Origin: Leptolinea sp964446955
GTDB lineage: Bacteria > Chloroflexota > Anaerolineae > Anaerolineales > Anaerolineaceae
NCBI GenBank assembly: GCA_964446955.1
Contig: CAYUQJ010000003.1
Span: 323,171-387,170 of the forward strand
Length of the DNA: 64,000 nucleotides
Direction of reading: 5' to 3'
Part shown: positions 42,401 to 50,450 of the stretch, in pieces
Layout of the letters: every line of letters begins with the position of its first letter
Numbering within the stretch: position 1 is the stretch's first letter
The notes under the pieces: model-generated
Databases searched by the model: none
What the model was told of the DNA's origin: nothing
What the model saw: the letters and a program-made list of their open reading frames with translations, nothing else
Translations under genes and position numbers: made by a program

Positions 42401-42811
42401 GCGGGGCAAAGTCCGGGCCATGAGGGCGCGAATCGGAGTAAAGATGATGGGTGGTTTAAGTGGACGGGGTGAACCGGGAACATGGTAGGCAGCGAGGGCA
42501 GACAACGTCTGCAATCTTTCCCTGCGGGTGATATTTCCCCATGCTGCCTGTTCATAAAATAATGGGTTGGGGGCGGGAAAACCCATACGGTTGGCTTCGG
42601 AATACCAGAATTTCAACTCGTCGCCCAATGTGAAGGCGCGCTCTGACCGATCCGTAAGGATCAATACCGGAGACGCAATATCCATTGCAAGGACGGCGGC
42701 TGCCGGTATACGAGCCGATCGTATCAACCCCAGTCCGGGAATAGTCTTACCGGGGCCGATCGAAGTGAGAATGTCAGAATAACCGGGCAGGCCGCGAAAG
42801 AAATCCAGCAT
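39428..42811 (-). CDS. mfd: Transcription-repair coupling factor Mfd
   Basis: About 1127 residues. Mfd removes stalled RNA polymerase and recruits UvrA. The N-terminal UvrB-like part (about 1-450) is followed by the RNA polymerase-interaction domain (DLKAGDWVVHMDYGIGRLVG), the helicase core with Walker A LLCGDVGYGKTEVAL and DEEQ box IIDEEQRFGV, TATPIPRTLYMAL, and the C-terminal TRCF domain. The start at 42811 (MLDFFRG) is chosen over a TTG at 42826 because it follows the pth stop by one base instead of overlapping it. Length is normal. Confidence 0.95.
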   Translation of the reverse strand: MLDFFRGLPGYSDILTSIGPGKTIPGLGLIRSARIPAAAVLAMDIASPVLILTDRSERAFTLGDELKFWYSEANRMGFPAPNPLFYEQAAWGNITRRERLQTLSALAAYHVPGSPRPLKPPIIFTPIRALMARTLPRRDFIRVVRNIQIGSSYSIEELVRHWVETGYQSADTVLEVGFFSRRGGILDIWPPAERFPVRIEFFGDEIDTLRQFDPVSQRTLSRLESIRITPAREVLPGAAEKAGITGDVDEYHLPLVHPAHASLLDYLPKGSLVLVDDLQSVQTAANDIEEQAVRLRADLIKESVLPDDYPIPYLTWSELQDTLSGQTWLELGRSTSSETGYYGEAIQPGQRFGGRLKPFNEYVGDSLKNNARVMIVSRQASRLQDLWKERQQEAGIEASPEIIEGTLSDGWEITGGNKSAFLLTDNEIFGWERPQVRQRHAPSAEAPEAGYADLKAGDWVVHMDYGIGRLVGLVKRNIEETTGEFLCIEYDNGDQLFVPVHQADRLSRYIGPGGEPPSPTRLGSTEWATARQHASEAVQQVARELLDLYARRQVSEGYAFHGDTPWQFELEASFPYIETKDQMSAIRLVKKDMEAGRPMDRLLCGDVGYGKTEVALRAAFKAVMDGKQVAVLVPTTVLAQQHYETFRQRLTAYPVSVEMLSRFRTTREQDEIIRKLWRGEVDIVIGTHRLISQDVLFKDLGLAIIDEEQRFGVTHKEHFKKLRTEIDVLTLTATPIPRTLYMALTGVRDISTINTPPEERLPIITHIGPYSPRLVRQAVIRELDREGQVFFVHNRVQTIHAMESHLHKLVPEARVGVAHGQMHESELAHVMDQFSRGEIDILLSTSIIESGLDIPNANTLIVDRGDTFGLAQLYQLRGRVGRGAQRAYAYFFRHRKKSPTPEGQERLEVIAENTQLGAGYSIAMRDLEMRGAGEILGNRQHGVIATVGFHLYTRMLASAVRTLRQSEGMPPLDDEQLNMREVQMPVAVDLPLSVGIPLDYVEDQTMRLRLYRRLADVQSEEDIHSLCDEFSDRFGPIPEQLNNLMYMLRVKVLSETAGLTSITVENQQLVLRFPPLPEGTPARNLPQLPVKSRPGKNSYWLPMPEDEETWKQNLIEGLQEINKLWQR

Positions 42812-42812
42812 T

Positions 42813-43433
42813 TCAGTTTTTCTCAACAGATCCGTTGTATCGGTTCATTGCCGCATCCAGCCCTTCGCGGACGAAAATGAGGGCTGCCTCTGCTGCGGAG
42901 TCCAAAACGGAATCAAGCATTTGCCGGTCATTCGCATGGAAGGTTTGGAGGACATAATCGGCGGCATCCATACGTCCCGGTGGGCGTCCAATGCCGAGGC
43001 GCAGTCGGGCAAAATCTTGTGTGCCCAACCGGTCGATGGTTGAACCCAACCCCTTTTGTCCGCCAGATCCACCTGAAGGGCGAATCCGCAGGGTTCCCAA
43101 TGGGAGGTCAAGGTCATCATGGATGACAAGCAAGTTCTCCACCGGTATCTTGTAAAATCGAAGCAATCCGTTTACTGCCTGTCCGGAAAGATTCATAAAG
43201 GTCTGTGGTTTGGCCAGAATGATCCTGTGGTGTTCGTCTTTGTATTGGGCTGTTAATGCGTTGGCCTGTAGTTTTCCAAGGAAAACATCCAACTTCTGGC
43301 AGATACGATCGATAGCCATGAATCCAATATTATGCCGGGTATCCATATATTCCCGTCCGGGATTGCCAAAACCGGCGATGAGGTAGATTGGAAGTCCGGG
43401 GTCGGACTGCGGTTTGTGTAAAAATCGAAACAT
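42813..43433 (-). CDS. pth: Peptidyl-tRNA hydrolase
   Basis: 206 residues. It cleaves the ester bond of peptidyl-tRNA released from stalled ribosomes. The LIAGFGNPGREYMDTRHNIGF segment carries the substrate Asn and the catalytic His of the TRHN motif; LAKPQTFMNLSGQ and VIHDDLDLPLG supply the remaining active-site Asn and Asp. It lies directly upstream of mfd, the pth-mfd order common in Gram-positive-type genomes, and is co-transcribed with it. Confidence 0.95.
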   Translation of the reverse strand: MFRFLHKPQSDPGLPIYLIAGFGNPGREYMDTRHNIGFMAIDRICQKLDVFLGKLQANALTAQYKDEHHRIILAKPQTFMNLSGQAVNGLLRFYKIPVENLLVIHDDLDLPLGTLRIRPSGGSGGQKGLGSTIDRLGTQDFARLRLGIGRPPGRMDAADYVLQTFHANDRQMLDSVLDSAAEAALIFVREGLDAAMNRYNGSVEKN

Positions 43434-43449
43434 CAGATCATCCGTCTAA

Positions 43450-44070
43450 TTATGAAAGTGAGCGTTTAACGATCCAATAAACGCCAAATGCCAGGAAGAA
43501 ACCAATCCCCACTATCCCGCCACGGATCAGGCTACTGTTCAAATCTGTTGGGGTAAGAATGGCCGGGTTGGTCTCAAAGGCTGGCCGGGTTGGCCGTGGT
43601 GTCCGGGTTGGGACAGGGGTTTCTTTCGTTACAATGACTTTCGCTGTCGCGACCGGGTCGGGTGGGGTCGGGGTTTCCACCGGAGAATAATTACGAACAC
43701 GAACACCCTGAACAACCGTGTTTTTGCAGGTTCCGTCTGTCAGACATACGGATAACCGTAGATCATAATTGCCATCCGAAATGACACTGGTATCCCACTC
43801 TGCGACCTTGCCCGGATTAACTGCCTGGTCCGTTTCAGCCAGAAGGAACCAGGTCCCTTTGGGGTCGTTCACATAACGAAATTCGAGTTCGGCGCGTTGG
43901 AAACCAGCCAATTCAGTGATACCGCTGATCTCAACCCGTCCTTGAATGGCTTCTCCGTCGCGTGGTGATATAACAACCGGTTCATCAGAAGAAACCTGCG
44001 CAAAAACGGGTGTTAGAACGATAATCAACAATATCTGGCAAACGAGAATGGATCGACCGAATAAACGCAT
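43450..44070 (-). CDS. Exported protein with Ig-like domain and C-terminal membrane anchor
   Basis: 206 residues with a signal peptide (about 1-25), a beta-sandwich, Ig-like or fibronectin-like domain (about 30-130; VVISPRDGEAIQGRVEISG, AEWDTSVISDGNYDLRLSVC), a Pro/Thr-rich stalk (about 133-170) and a membrane helix (about 182-201) near the end. Two Cys in LSVCLTDGTCKN may form a disulfide. Surface display is likely; the ligand is unknown. It precedes pth by 16 bases on the same strand. Confidence 0.8.
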   Translation of the reverse strand: MRLFGRSILVCQILLIIVLTPVFAQVSSDEPVVISPRDGEAIQGRVEISGITELAGFQRAELEFRYVNDPKGTWFLLAETDQAVNPGKVAEWDTSVISDGNYDLRLSVCLTDGTCKNTVVQGVRVRNYSPVETPTPPDPVATAKVIVTKETPVPTRTPRPTRPAFETNPAILTPTDLNSSLIRGGIVGIGFFLAFGVYWIVKRSLS

Positions 44071-44158
44071 AGCATGTTATTTTATCATCACTCATACAGT
44101 TGTTCTTCCTCCGAAGCAATAGACTGTGCATTAATACATCTCGTTATCCACAATATGC

Positions 44159-44164
44159 TATAAT
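44159..44164 (+). promoter_or_regulatory. Extended -10 box of the small membrane protein gene
   Basis: TATAAT with TG one base before it (TGCTATAAT). It ends nine bases before the ATG at 44174, so transcription would start within about three bases of the start codon, giving a leaderless or nearly leaderless mRNA. Confidence 0.6.
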
Positions 44165-44173
44165 TTTTTTACT

Positions 44174-44629
44174 ATGATAGATGAACCAGCAGAACAACCG
44201 TATGAACCTGTTGAACCAACCGGCCATATAGCAAAAACTGATTTGGATTCTTCGCAGAAAAAAGCTGTTATATGGATGGCGGTCATTGTTATCATTGTTC
44301 TTGCCATACTGGCTGCGGGGACAATCTTTCTGTTGCGCAGCGATGTTGATACTACCAGCCACATCCGGGATATTTTTATCATCTTCATGGCTCTGGAGTC
44401 GTTCATAATTGGGTTGGCTTTGATTGTGTTGATCGTCCAACTTGCCACATTGATCAACCTTCTTCAAAATGAGATCAAGCCGATACTGAATTCGACCAGT
44501 GAAACTGTGAACACACTGCGGGGAACCGCGACTTTCCTGAGCAATAACCTGGCTGAGCCTGTTATAAAAATGAATGAATCGCTCGCAGTGGTACGCAAAC
44601 TTATGGATTTTCTAAAAATCTTGAAATAG
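44174..44629 (+). CDS. Small two-helix membrane protein of unknown function
   Basis: 151 residues with an acidic, Pro-rich N-terminus, two membrane helices (about 31-54 and 67-95) and a helical C-terminal part likely to form a coiled coil (LINLLQNEIKPILNSTSETVNTLRG). It resembles the small proteins that precede YtxH-type genes, and a YtxH-like gene follows by about 50 bases. No enzymatic motif is present. The leaderless-type promoter upstream supports the ATG at 44174. Confidence 0.75.
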   Translation: MIDEPAEQPYEPVEPTGHIAKTDLDSSQKKAVIWMAVIVIIVLAILAAGTIFLLRSDVDTTSHIRDIFIIFMALESFIIGLALIVLIVQLATLINLLQNEIKPILNSTSETVNTLRGTATFLSNNLAEPVIKMNESLAVVRKLMDFLKILK

Positions 44630-44677
44630 TATTGGTTTGCGAAAACCGGTCTAATGAATCGTTGAAAGGAGAATAAG

Positions 44678-45049
44678 ATGTCAGATAATGATGAATTTGG
44701 TGCGTTCTTAGTGGGGTTTGTAGTTGGTGGTCTGGCCGGAGCCGTCACAGCATTATTGCTTGCGCCGCAATCCGGTGAAGAAACCCGTACTGTTATCAAG
44801 GAAAAGGCTATTGAGTTGAAAGATGTCGCGGCCGATTCCTATTCTGAGGTCTATGATAAAGCTGAGGAATTGGTAAAGACATCACGCGACAAAGCAGAAG
44901 ATCTGGTGAAAACATCACGTGACAAGGCTGAAGAACTGGTGAAAACAACCCGTGAAAAAGCCGAAGAATTAACCCAGAAGGGACAGGTTGTTCTGGAAGA
45001 ACAAAAAAGCAAACTGACCGGCAAGAAAGAATCCAAGCCGGCTGCGTAG
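44678..45049 (+). CDS. YtxH-like protein with 11-residue helical repeats
   Basis: 123 residues. A single N-terminal membrane segment (about 8-30; GFVVGGLAGAVTALLLAPQSGEETR) is the YtxH signature. The rest is a charged helix with four 11-residue repeats of the type DKAEELVKTSR (about 61-104), giving an amphipathic helix as in LEA-like and apolipoprotein-like sequences. YtxH proteins are linked to envelope or general stress; the exact role is unknown. AAAGGAG precedes the ATG. Confidence 0.85.
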   Translation: MSDNDEFGAFLVGFVVGGLAGAVTALLLAPQSGEETRTVIKEKAIELKDVAADSYSEVYDKAEELVKTSRDKAEDLVKTSRDKAEELVKTTREKAEELTQKGQVVLEEQKSKLTGKKESKPAA

Positions 45050-45075
45050 GGTTAACCCCTCCCTGGACAATAAAG

Positions 45076-45103
45076 CAGGCCCCTGTAAAATTTCAGGGGC
45101 CTG
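45076..45103. terminator. Hairpin between convergent genes
   Basis: CAGGCCCCTG and CAGGGGCCTG form a perfect ten-pair stem with an eight-base loop. The tails are only moderately T-rich on either strand. It lies between the YtxH-like gene and the convergent NAD(P)HX repair gene. Confidence 0.6.
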
Positions 45104-45126
45104 TATCATTTAATCAATTTTCCAGA

Positions 45127-46764
45127 TTATTCTGCCAAAACCCGGAGAATTCCCAGCGCGGCGGGAATCTGGGCTACCAGGTCACTGGGGAGAATTGCCG
45201 CCGGGTCAACATCTTCCGATGACAGGTCGCCGCAACTGGCATGAACCCACACTCCCAGACGAGCAGCATCCAGTGGTTTCAATCCCTGTGCAAGAAAACC
45301 TGTGATCAGCCCGGCAAGAAGATCACCGCTTCCGGCACGGGCAAGAGATGGATTGGCACAGGTGGAAATATATGCATGCCCATCCGGTGAGGCGACAATT
45401 GTTAATGCGCCTTTTAGTATGACAATCTGTTTCCATTCACGGGCAAAAAGAATAGCCAGATCCAGGCGGCGTTCCTGCACTTCCTTCACGGTCAGCCCTG
45501 TAAGAGCAGACATTTCGCCCGGGTGAGGGGTCAAGATACTATTTTCCGGAATGGTTTTCCACCAATCCGGGGTATCCGCCAGGATTCTCAGGGCATCCGC
45601 GTCTAATACTAATGGCGGCAGATTCTTATTGGATTTTGTTTTCGGTACTTCCGACTCTGCGGGTACGAACCCGATGACACTGGCGGTACCCTTTTTCCCC
45701 TGGCGGTTCAGAAACCGGCGTAAGAAGTGAATGGTGGTTTCTTCCGTACCAAGTCCGGGACCGATCAATATGGCAGTGGTTTTTTCCAAATTCTTATTCA
45801 ACAAATCCACGGCAGATTCCGCGACTACACCAGCTTCATGGGGAAGTAGCAGCCAGGTAACTTCGGGTATCTGTCCGGCAATGGCTGTGTGGATCATTCC
45901 CGGAATGGCCGCGCGAACAAGTCCGGCTCCGCTTCGATAAGCGGCTTCGGTTGCCATTATTACTGCACCGGTATAATTGATCGAACCAGCTACGATCATG
46001 GCTGTGCCAAACGTACCTTTGTGGGCATCAAGGGGCCGCTTGGGCAGTAATGCTGCCATGTCCACGGGGGTGATCAGTTCATGCAAACCATTCGTCCAAT
46101 CTGGAATGGCTTTTTCAAGGCCGATGGGAATATTCACGAGATTGCCGCAATATTCATAGGCGGGGAATGTTAGCAGGCCTGTTTTTACGGCAGCCATGCA
46201 CAGGGTGTAATCGGCATGGAGTGTTTCTGTTGCCGTCGCCCCGGAGGTGCAATCGATACCACTCGGGCAGTCAACCGCCAGAATTACAATCCCTTTTTCG
46301 AATTTATCCACTATCTTTAATACAGAGCGGACGTTTTCATCCAGTGGGAGGTGGATGCCGGTTCCCAGTATCCCGTCAAGCAGAAGCTGTGTTTTTCCGC
46401 ACCATTTCTTCAAGGTGGCAGCACGCTGGTCTTCCTCGGAGTGCATAACCGTCCCGCCAGCTTCAAGATAGGCGGTTAAAAGTGTATCGTTTTTCGGCCG
46501 GGGTTTAACAATGTAAGCAAAGGTTTTCCATCCCTTCTGTTGAAGATGATGCAGGGCAATTAGTGTGTCACCGCCGTTATTGCCCGACCCAACGAGACCA
46601 AGAATTGACCGTTCATCTTCTTCTTCAAATTCTTCGCAAAAACGGGTGTCAACAAATTCTGCAATCCCGGTTCCGGCAGCCTCCATCATATTTTCATATG
46701 AGAATCCCTGACTGTCAGCTTTTTTCTCAAGGGCTCGTATTTGATCTACAGATATGACAAACAT
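45127..46764 (-). CDS. nnr: Bifunctional NAD(P)H-hydrate epimerase/dehydratase
   Basis: 545 residues. It repairs hydrated NADH and NADPH. The N-terminal epimerase domain (about 1-235) shows GSGNNGGDTL and DCPSGIDCTSGA; the C-terminal ADP/ATP-dependent dehydratase (about 250-540) shows KGTFGTAMIVAGS, GPGLG, LTPHPGEMSALTG and the catalytic NPSLARAGSGDLLAG. Fusion of both activities is common in bacteria. AAGGAG precedes the ATG. It is divergent from the spermidine synthase-like gene across about 110 bases. Confidence 0.94.
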   Translation of the reverse strand: MFVISVDQIRALEKKADSQGFSYENMMEAAGTGIAEFVDTRFCEEFEEEDERSILGLVGSGNNGGDTLIALHHLQQKGWKTFAYIVKPRPKNDTLLTAYLEAGGTVMHSEEDQRAATLKKWCGKTQLLLDGILGTGIHLPLDENVRSVLKIVDKFEKGIVILAVDCPSGIDCTSGATATETLHADYTLCMAAVKTGLLTFPAYEYCGNLVNIPIGLEKAIPDWTNGLHELITPVDMAALLPKRPLDAHKGTFGTAMIVAGSINYTGAVIMATEAAYRSGAGLVRAAIPGMIHTAIAGQIPEVTWLLLPHEAGVVAESAVDLLNKNLEKTTAILIGPGLGTEETTIHFLRRFLNRQGKKGTASVIGFVPAESEVPKTKSNKNLPPLVLDADALRILADTPDWWKTIPENSILTPHPGEMSALTGLTVKEVQERRLDLAILFAREWKQIVILKGALTIVASPDGHAYISTCANPSLARAGSGDLLAGLITGFLAQGLKPLDAARLGVWVHASCGDLSSEDVDPAAILPSDLVAQIPAALGILRVLAE

Positions 46765-46876
46765 AATTCTCCTTATTTATGATCGGGAGGGGTATTTTTT
46801 TCTCAATGCTGTTAAAATTCTACACGGGAATTACCAGAATAGCACACATCATTTTGACGGGAATACGCAGCCCATT

Positions 46877-48430
46877 ATGAAAAAATACCTGTATTTCACT
46901 GTTTTTATATCGGGTCTGACAAGTCTGGCCTCCGAAATGGCCGCATCACGTTTGATGGGGAATTATTTCGGTTCCAGTAATCTTGTTTGGGCCAGTATTA
47001 TCGGATTGATCCTCATCTATCTGACTGTGGGTAATTATATTGGCGGGAGCTGGGCTGACCGGTCACCTCGGTTCGGAACGTTGTACCGCATTCTTGCCTG
47101 GGCTGGACTTAGTATTGCGCTCGTTCCGGCTGTCTCGAGGCCAGTATTACGCTGGGCGGCTGACGCGTTTGACACTTTACAGATGGGCGTGCTTTTTGGT
47201 TCTTTTACAGCCGTTATGATCCTTTTTATTGTTCCAATTATCCTGATGGGAACGGCATCACCTTTTGCCATCAGGTTGGCTATAAAAGACAGCCAATCTG
47301 CTGGAAGTGTCTCCGGAAAGATCTATGCCATTTCAACATTAGGATCATTTATCGGCACTTTTGTTCCGGTACTGTTGCTGATACCTCTGGTTGGAACATT
47401 CCGTACATTCCTGATCCACGGGGCGGTTTTACTTTTCTGCGCCCTGGGCGGATTGAAATTGGCTGAGGGGTGGAGGGCTGTATTAAAATTCCTTTGGATG
47501 CCGTTTGTGATCGTGGGACTTTTTTTCCTGGTCAATACCGGAAAAGACAAGAATAGTGCCGGGATGATCTACGAAACCGAATCGGCCTACAACTACATTC
47601 AGGTTTTGGAACAGGATGGCTATCACATGCTCCGGCTGAATGAGGGGCAAGGGGTTCATTCCATGTATCACCCGGATATTTTGAATTATGCCGGTCCATG
47701 GGAGCAGGTTTTGGTGGCGCCTTTCTTTAATCCCGCGCCTGTGAGTATTTTCGATGTCAGGAGCCTGGCTATAGTTGGGCTGGCTGCAGGGACAACTGCC
47801 AGACAGGCTTCACTGGTTTACCCGAATATTTCCATTGATGGGATAGAGATTGACTCTGCTATTGTCGAAGCCGGAAACAAATACTTTGGAATGGATTTGC
47901 CGAATCTGAATGTCATTGTGCAGGATGGGCGCTGGGGCTTGCAGCATACGGGGCGAAAATATCAGGTGGTGAGCGTAGACGCGTACCGCCCACCGTATAT
48001 CCCCTGGCATTTGACCACACGGGAGTTTTTTCACACAGTGCATGAAAGTCTGACGGAAGACGGAGTTATGGTTATCAATATTGGCCGCGCACCGGATGAC
48101 CGCAGATTGATCAATTCGCTGGCATCGACAATCCGACTTGAATTTGCGTCCATCCATGTAATGGATTTGCCGGGAACTTTCAATTCCATTCTCTATGCCA
48201 CAGTTCAGCCCACCAGTGCTGCCAACCTGGCCGCAAATTTTGATGCCCTTCTGGCAATGGGAGATACACCATTATTATTGCTGGAGACGATGAATGTAAC
48301 CCTTGCCAGTCTTCAGCCAGATCCACCGGAGGCCATGGTGTTCACGGATGATTTTGCCCCCATTGAAGGGTTGACCAATGATATGATCCTCAAATTCCTG
48401 CTGGCAGGGGATATGGAGCAGTTGCAATAA
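46877..48430 (+). CDS. Membrane-fused spermidine synthase-like protein
   Basis: About 517 residues. The N-terminal half has six or more membrane helices (residues 1-215) beginning FTVFISGLTSLASEMAASRLMG, typical of 'fused MFS/spermidine synthase' proteins. The C-terminal half (about 230-515) is a Rossmann methyltransferase-like aminopropyltransferase fold: VGLAAGTTARQ, IDGIEIDSAIV and VVSVDAYRPPYIPWHLTTREFF. Whether it makes polyamines is doubtful, as many fused members do not. ATG 46877 is chosen since the upstream extension to 46754 would overlap the divergent gene. Its TAA overlaps the next ATG. Confidence 0.87.
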   Translation: MKKYLYFTVFISGLTSLASEMAASRLMGNYFGSSNLVWASIIGLILIYLTVGNYIGGSWADRSPRFGTLYRILAWAGLSIALVPAVSRPVLRWAADAFDTLQMGVLFGSFTAVMILFIVPIILMGTASPFAIRLAIKDSQSAGSVSGKIYAISTLGSFIGTFVPVLLLIPLVGTFRTFLIHGAVLLFCALGGLKLAEGWRAVLKFLWMPFVIVGLFFLVNTGKDKNSAGMIYETESAYNYIQVLEQDGYHMLRLNEGQGVHSMYHPDILNYAGPWEQVLVAPFFNPAPVSIFDVRSLAIVGLAAGTTARQASLVYPNISIDGIEIDSAIVEAGNKYFGMDLPNLNVIVQDGRWGLQHTGRKYQVVSVDAYRPPYIPWHLTTREFFHTVHESLTEDGVMVINIGRAPDDRRLINSLASTIRLEFASIHVMDLPGTFNSILYATVQPTSAANLAANFDALLAMGDTPLLLLETMNVTLASLQPDPPEAMVFTDDFAPIEGLTNDMILKFLLAGDMEQLQ

Positions 48431-49095
48431 TGATCAGATTTCAGAGAACAGCAATAATCTTGATAACCATTTTGGTACCTGTGTTTCTATTGATGACATC
48501 CATCCGGCTGTTATTATTTCCCGTTTTCACGCAATTGGAATATCAACGTCCCGGTTTTCCCGCTGATCCCTACGGGTTTACTTTACAAGATCGATTAAAG
48601 TGGAGCCGTATCTCGATAGATTATTTAACCAATGGTTCCGGAATAGAATTCCTGGCGCAGCATAAACTTGATGAGAACACTCCGCTCTATAATCAACGTG
48701 AACTCAGCCATATGCTGGATGTTAAGAACCTGGTGCAGCTAATGCTGATCATTTGGCCACTTATTGGTATTGCGATTCTTGGGATGGGTGTGCTCTCAAT
48801 GCGCGAGGGATGGCTGTCACAATTCTGGCTGGCCATAAGCCGCGGTGGATGGGCGGCTGTCGGATTGATACTGGCTGTTCTGTTTGGTGTGCTGGTCAGT
48901 TTTAATGCATTATTCACGGGGTTTCACCGTATTTTTTTCAGTGGAGACACCTGGCTTTTTCTGTTCTCCGATACGCTTATCCGACTATTTCCATTGACAT
49001 TCTGGCAGGATGCATTCATTTTTATGGGTATTCTTGTTTTTGCCGGTGGATTACTCGCGGGAATACTTGGTAAGCATTACTCCAGACAGTCTTAA
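48430..49095 (+). CDS. DUF1461-family membrane protein
   Basis: 221 residues with four membrane helices. After the first helix comes the family pattern LEYQRPGFPADPYGFTLQDRLKWS and the HMLDVK-type segment (SHMLDVKNLVQ) before the second helix, matching DUF1461 (TIGR01906-like). Function unknown. The ATG overlaps the stop of the spermidine synthase-like gene by one base, so they are translationally coupled. A strong bidirectional terminator follows. Confidence 0.85.
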   Translation: MIRFQRTAIILITILVPVFLLMTSIRLLLFPVFTQLEYQRPGFPADPYGFTLQDRLKWSRISIDYLTNGSGIEFLAQHKLDENTPLYNQRELSHMLDVKNLVQLMLIIWPLIGIAILGMGVLSMREGWLSQFWLAISRGGWAAVGLILAVLFGVLVSFNALFTGFHRIFFSGDTWLFLFSDTLIRLFPLTFWQDAFIFMGILVFAGGLLAGILGKHYSRQS

Positions 49096-49130
49096 ATAAA
49101 AATGACGACCGCAAGCCGTCATTTTTATTT
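49094..49130. terminator. Bidirectional terminator
   Basis: AAATAAAAATGACG and CGTCATTTTTATTT form a perfect 14-pair inverted repeat with a nine-base loop and T-rich flanks on both strands. It serves the DUF1461 and apgM genes, which converge here. Confidence 0.88.
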
Positions 49131-49146
49131 ATTTTTTGATAAAAAA

Positions 49147-50355
49147 CTATGCGCCAAATTTATTTAGACGCAGTGCGTGTGCCAGAGCAAAAGGCATATT
49201 GTCGAGAGCCGGGAAAACACCCAGCCCGCCGCGCATACAGGCACGCTCGCCAAATTCAGTCTCCGCATCCGGGCGGACAGAATCGGGCGCCCACAGGACA
49301 TATGGAACCGGATGCCATGAGTGGGTTTTTAATTTTGCCGGGGTGCTGTGGTCACCGGTTATGATCAATACATCCGGTTTTAAGGCCAGGAGTTCTGGCA
49401 GGGCGGCATCAACACCTTCAATGATCTTTACCTTGCCATCAAAATTACCGTCCTCACCATAGGAATCGGTCTTTTTGATGTGAACGAAGAAGAAATCATA
49501 ATCGTTCCATTTTTCTGCAACGGCTTTGAATTCGTCCGATGGAGTCTCGCCTGAGAATTTGACGAGGTCCATGCCGACTAATTGTGCCACACCGCGGTAC
49601 ATGGGATAAACAGCCACACAGGCAGCACGCAGGTTATACAGATCTTTGTATGTGGGCAGACCGGGATCAGTGGCAAAACCACGAAGAGTCAGTCCGTTGG
49701 CTTTTGGTTCATTTTTCAGGATTTTTAAAGCTTCTTCGATCCACTGGTTGTACAGATTGGCGGCTTTCTGGGCGGCAGCATCTTTTGCTATGACTTTCAA
49801 TGGGGCCGCGCCAACACGCTGGGGATCGGTCTCTTCCAGGTCTGGCGATAGACCTTCACCGCGCATGACGACCGCGAAGCGGTATTCTTTCACATGTTTG
49901 ATCTCGATCTCAACACCGGGGATCTTGATGGATTTCAACTTTTCACAAATCGGTGCGGCTTCTTCCGATGGAATACGACCGGCACGGCGATCACTGATTA
50001 GACCATTGGAATCAAGAGTACAGAAGTTACCCCGGGCAGCGACATCACCTTTGTTTACTGTGACACCAACGCCGAATGCTTCCAGCACGCCACGTCCAAC
50101 TTCAGTTTTGACCGGGTCAATACCAAACAGGCTTAAGTGTGCTGGTCCGGAACCTGGCGTGATACCCGAGCTAATCGGAACAGATTGACCCAGAATACCT
50201 TCTGCTGCAATCCTGTCCATATTCGGGGTTTTTGCGGTTTCCAGTTCCGTCTTTCCACCCGGTTCCATGGGCAGACCGCCAAGTCCATCCATTACCAGCA
50301 GAACGATCTTGCTGTTTACAGGTGCCAGGAGTGATTTCAAATCTTCAATTTCCAT
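49147..50355 (-). CDS. apgM: 2,3-bisphosphoglycerate-independent phosphoglycerate mutase, archaeal type
   Basis: 402 residues of the ApgM family, interconverting 3- and 2-phosphoglycerate in glycolysis. The alkaline-phosphatase-fold metal sites are visible: LLVMDGLGGLP near the start, the phosphoserine region GSGPAHLSLFGIDP (about 65-78), FFVHIKKTDSYGEDGNF, and ITGDHSTPAKLKTHSWHPVP near the C-terminus. The ApgM length and sequence pattern differ from the longer GpmI. A terminator upstream separates it from ugpC. Confidence 0.93.
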   Translation of the reverse strand: MEIEDLKSLLAPVNSKIVLLVMDGLGGLPMEPGGKTELETAKTPNMDRIAAEGILGQSVPISSGITPGSGPAHLSLFGIDPVKTEVGRGVLEAFGVGVTVNKGDVAARGNFCTLDSNGLISDRRAGRIPSEEAAPICEKLKSIKIPGVEIEIKHVKEYRFAVVMRGEGLSPDLEETDPQRVGAAPLKVIAKDAAAQKAANLYNQWIEEALKILKNEPKANGLTLRGFATDPGLPTYKDLYNLRAACVAVYPMYRGVAQLVGMDLVKFSGETPSDEFKAVAEKWNDYDFFFVHIKKTDSYGEDGNFDGKVKIIEGVDAALPELLALKPDVLIITGDHSTPAKLKTHSWHPVPYVLWAPDSVRPDAETEFGERACMRGGLGVFPALDNMPFALAHALRLNKFGA

Positions 50356-50391
50356 TATAGAGCTCCTCTAAGAATTGGCCTTTTGTATAAA

Positions 50392-50420
50392 AGCAGCGCA
50401 AGAAGGACTCTTGCGCTGCT
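50392..50420 (-). terminator. Terminator of the UgpC/MsmK-like gene
   Basis: AGCAGCGCAAGA and TCTTGCGCTGCT form a perfect 12-pair stem with a five-base loop. On the minus strand it is followed by TTTTATAC. It lies between ugpC and apgM. Confidence 0.85.
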
Positions 50421-50450
50421 TGATTTCAAATGAGCCTTCAGCTCTCTATT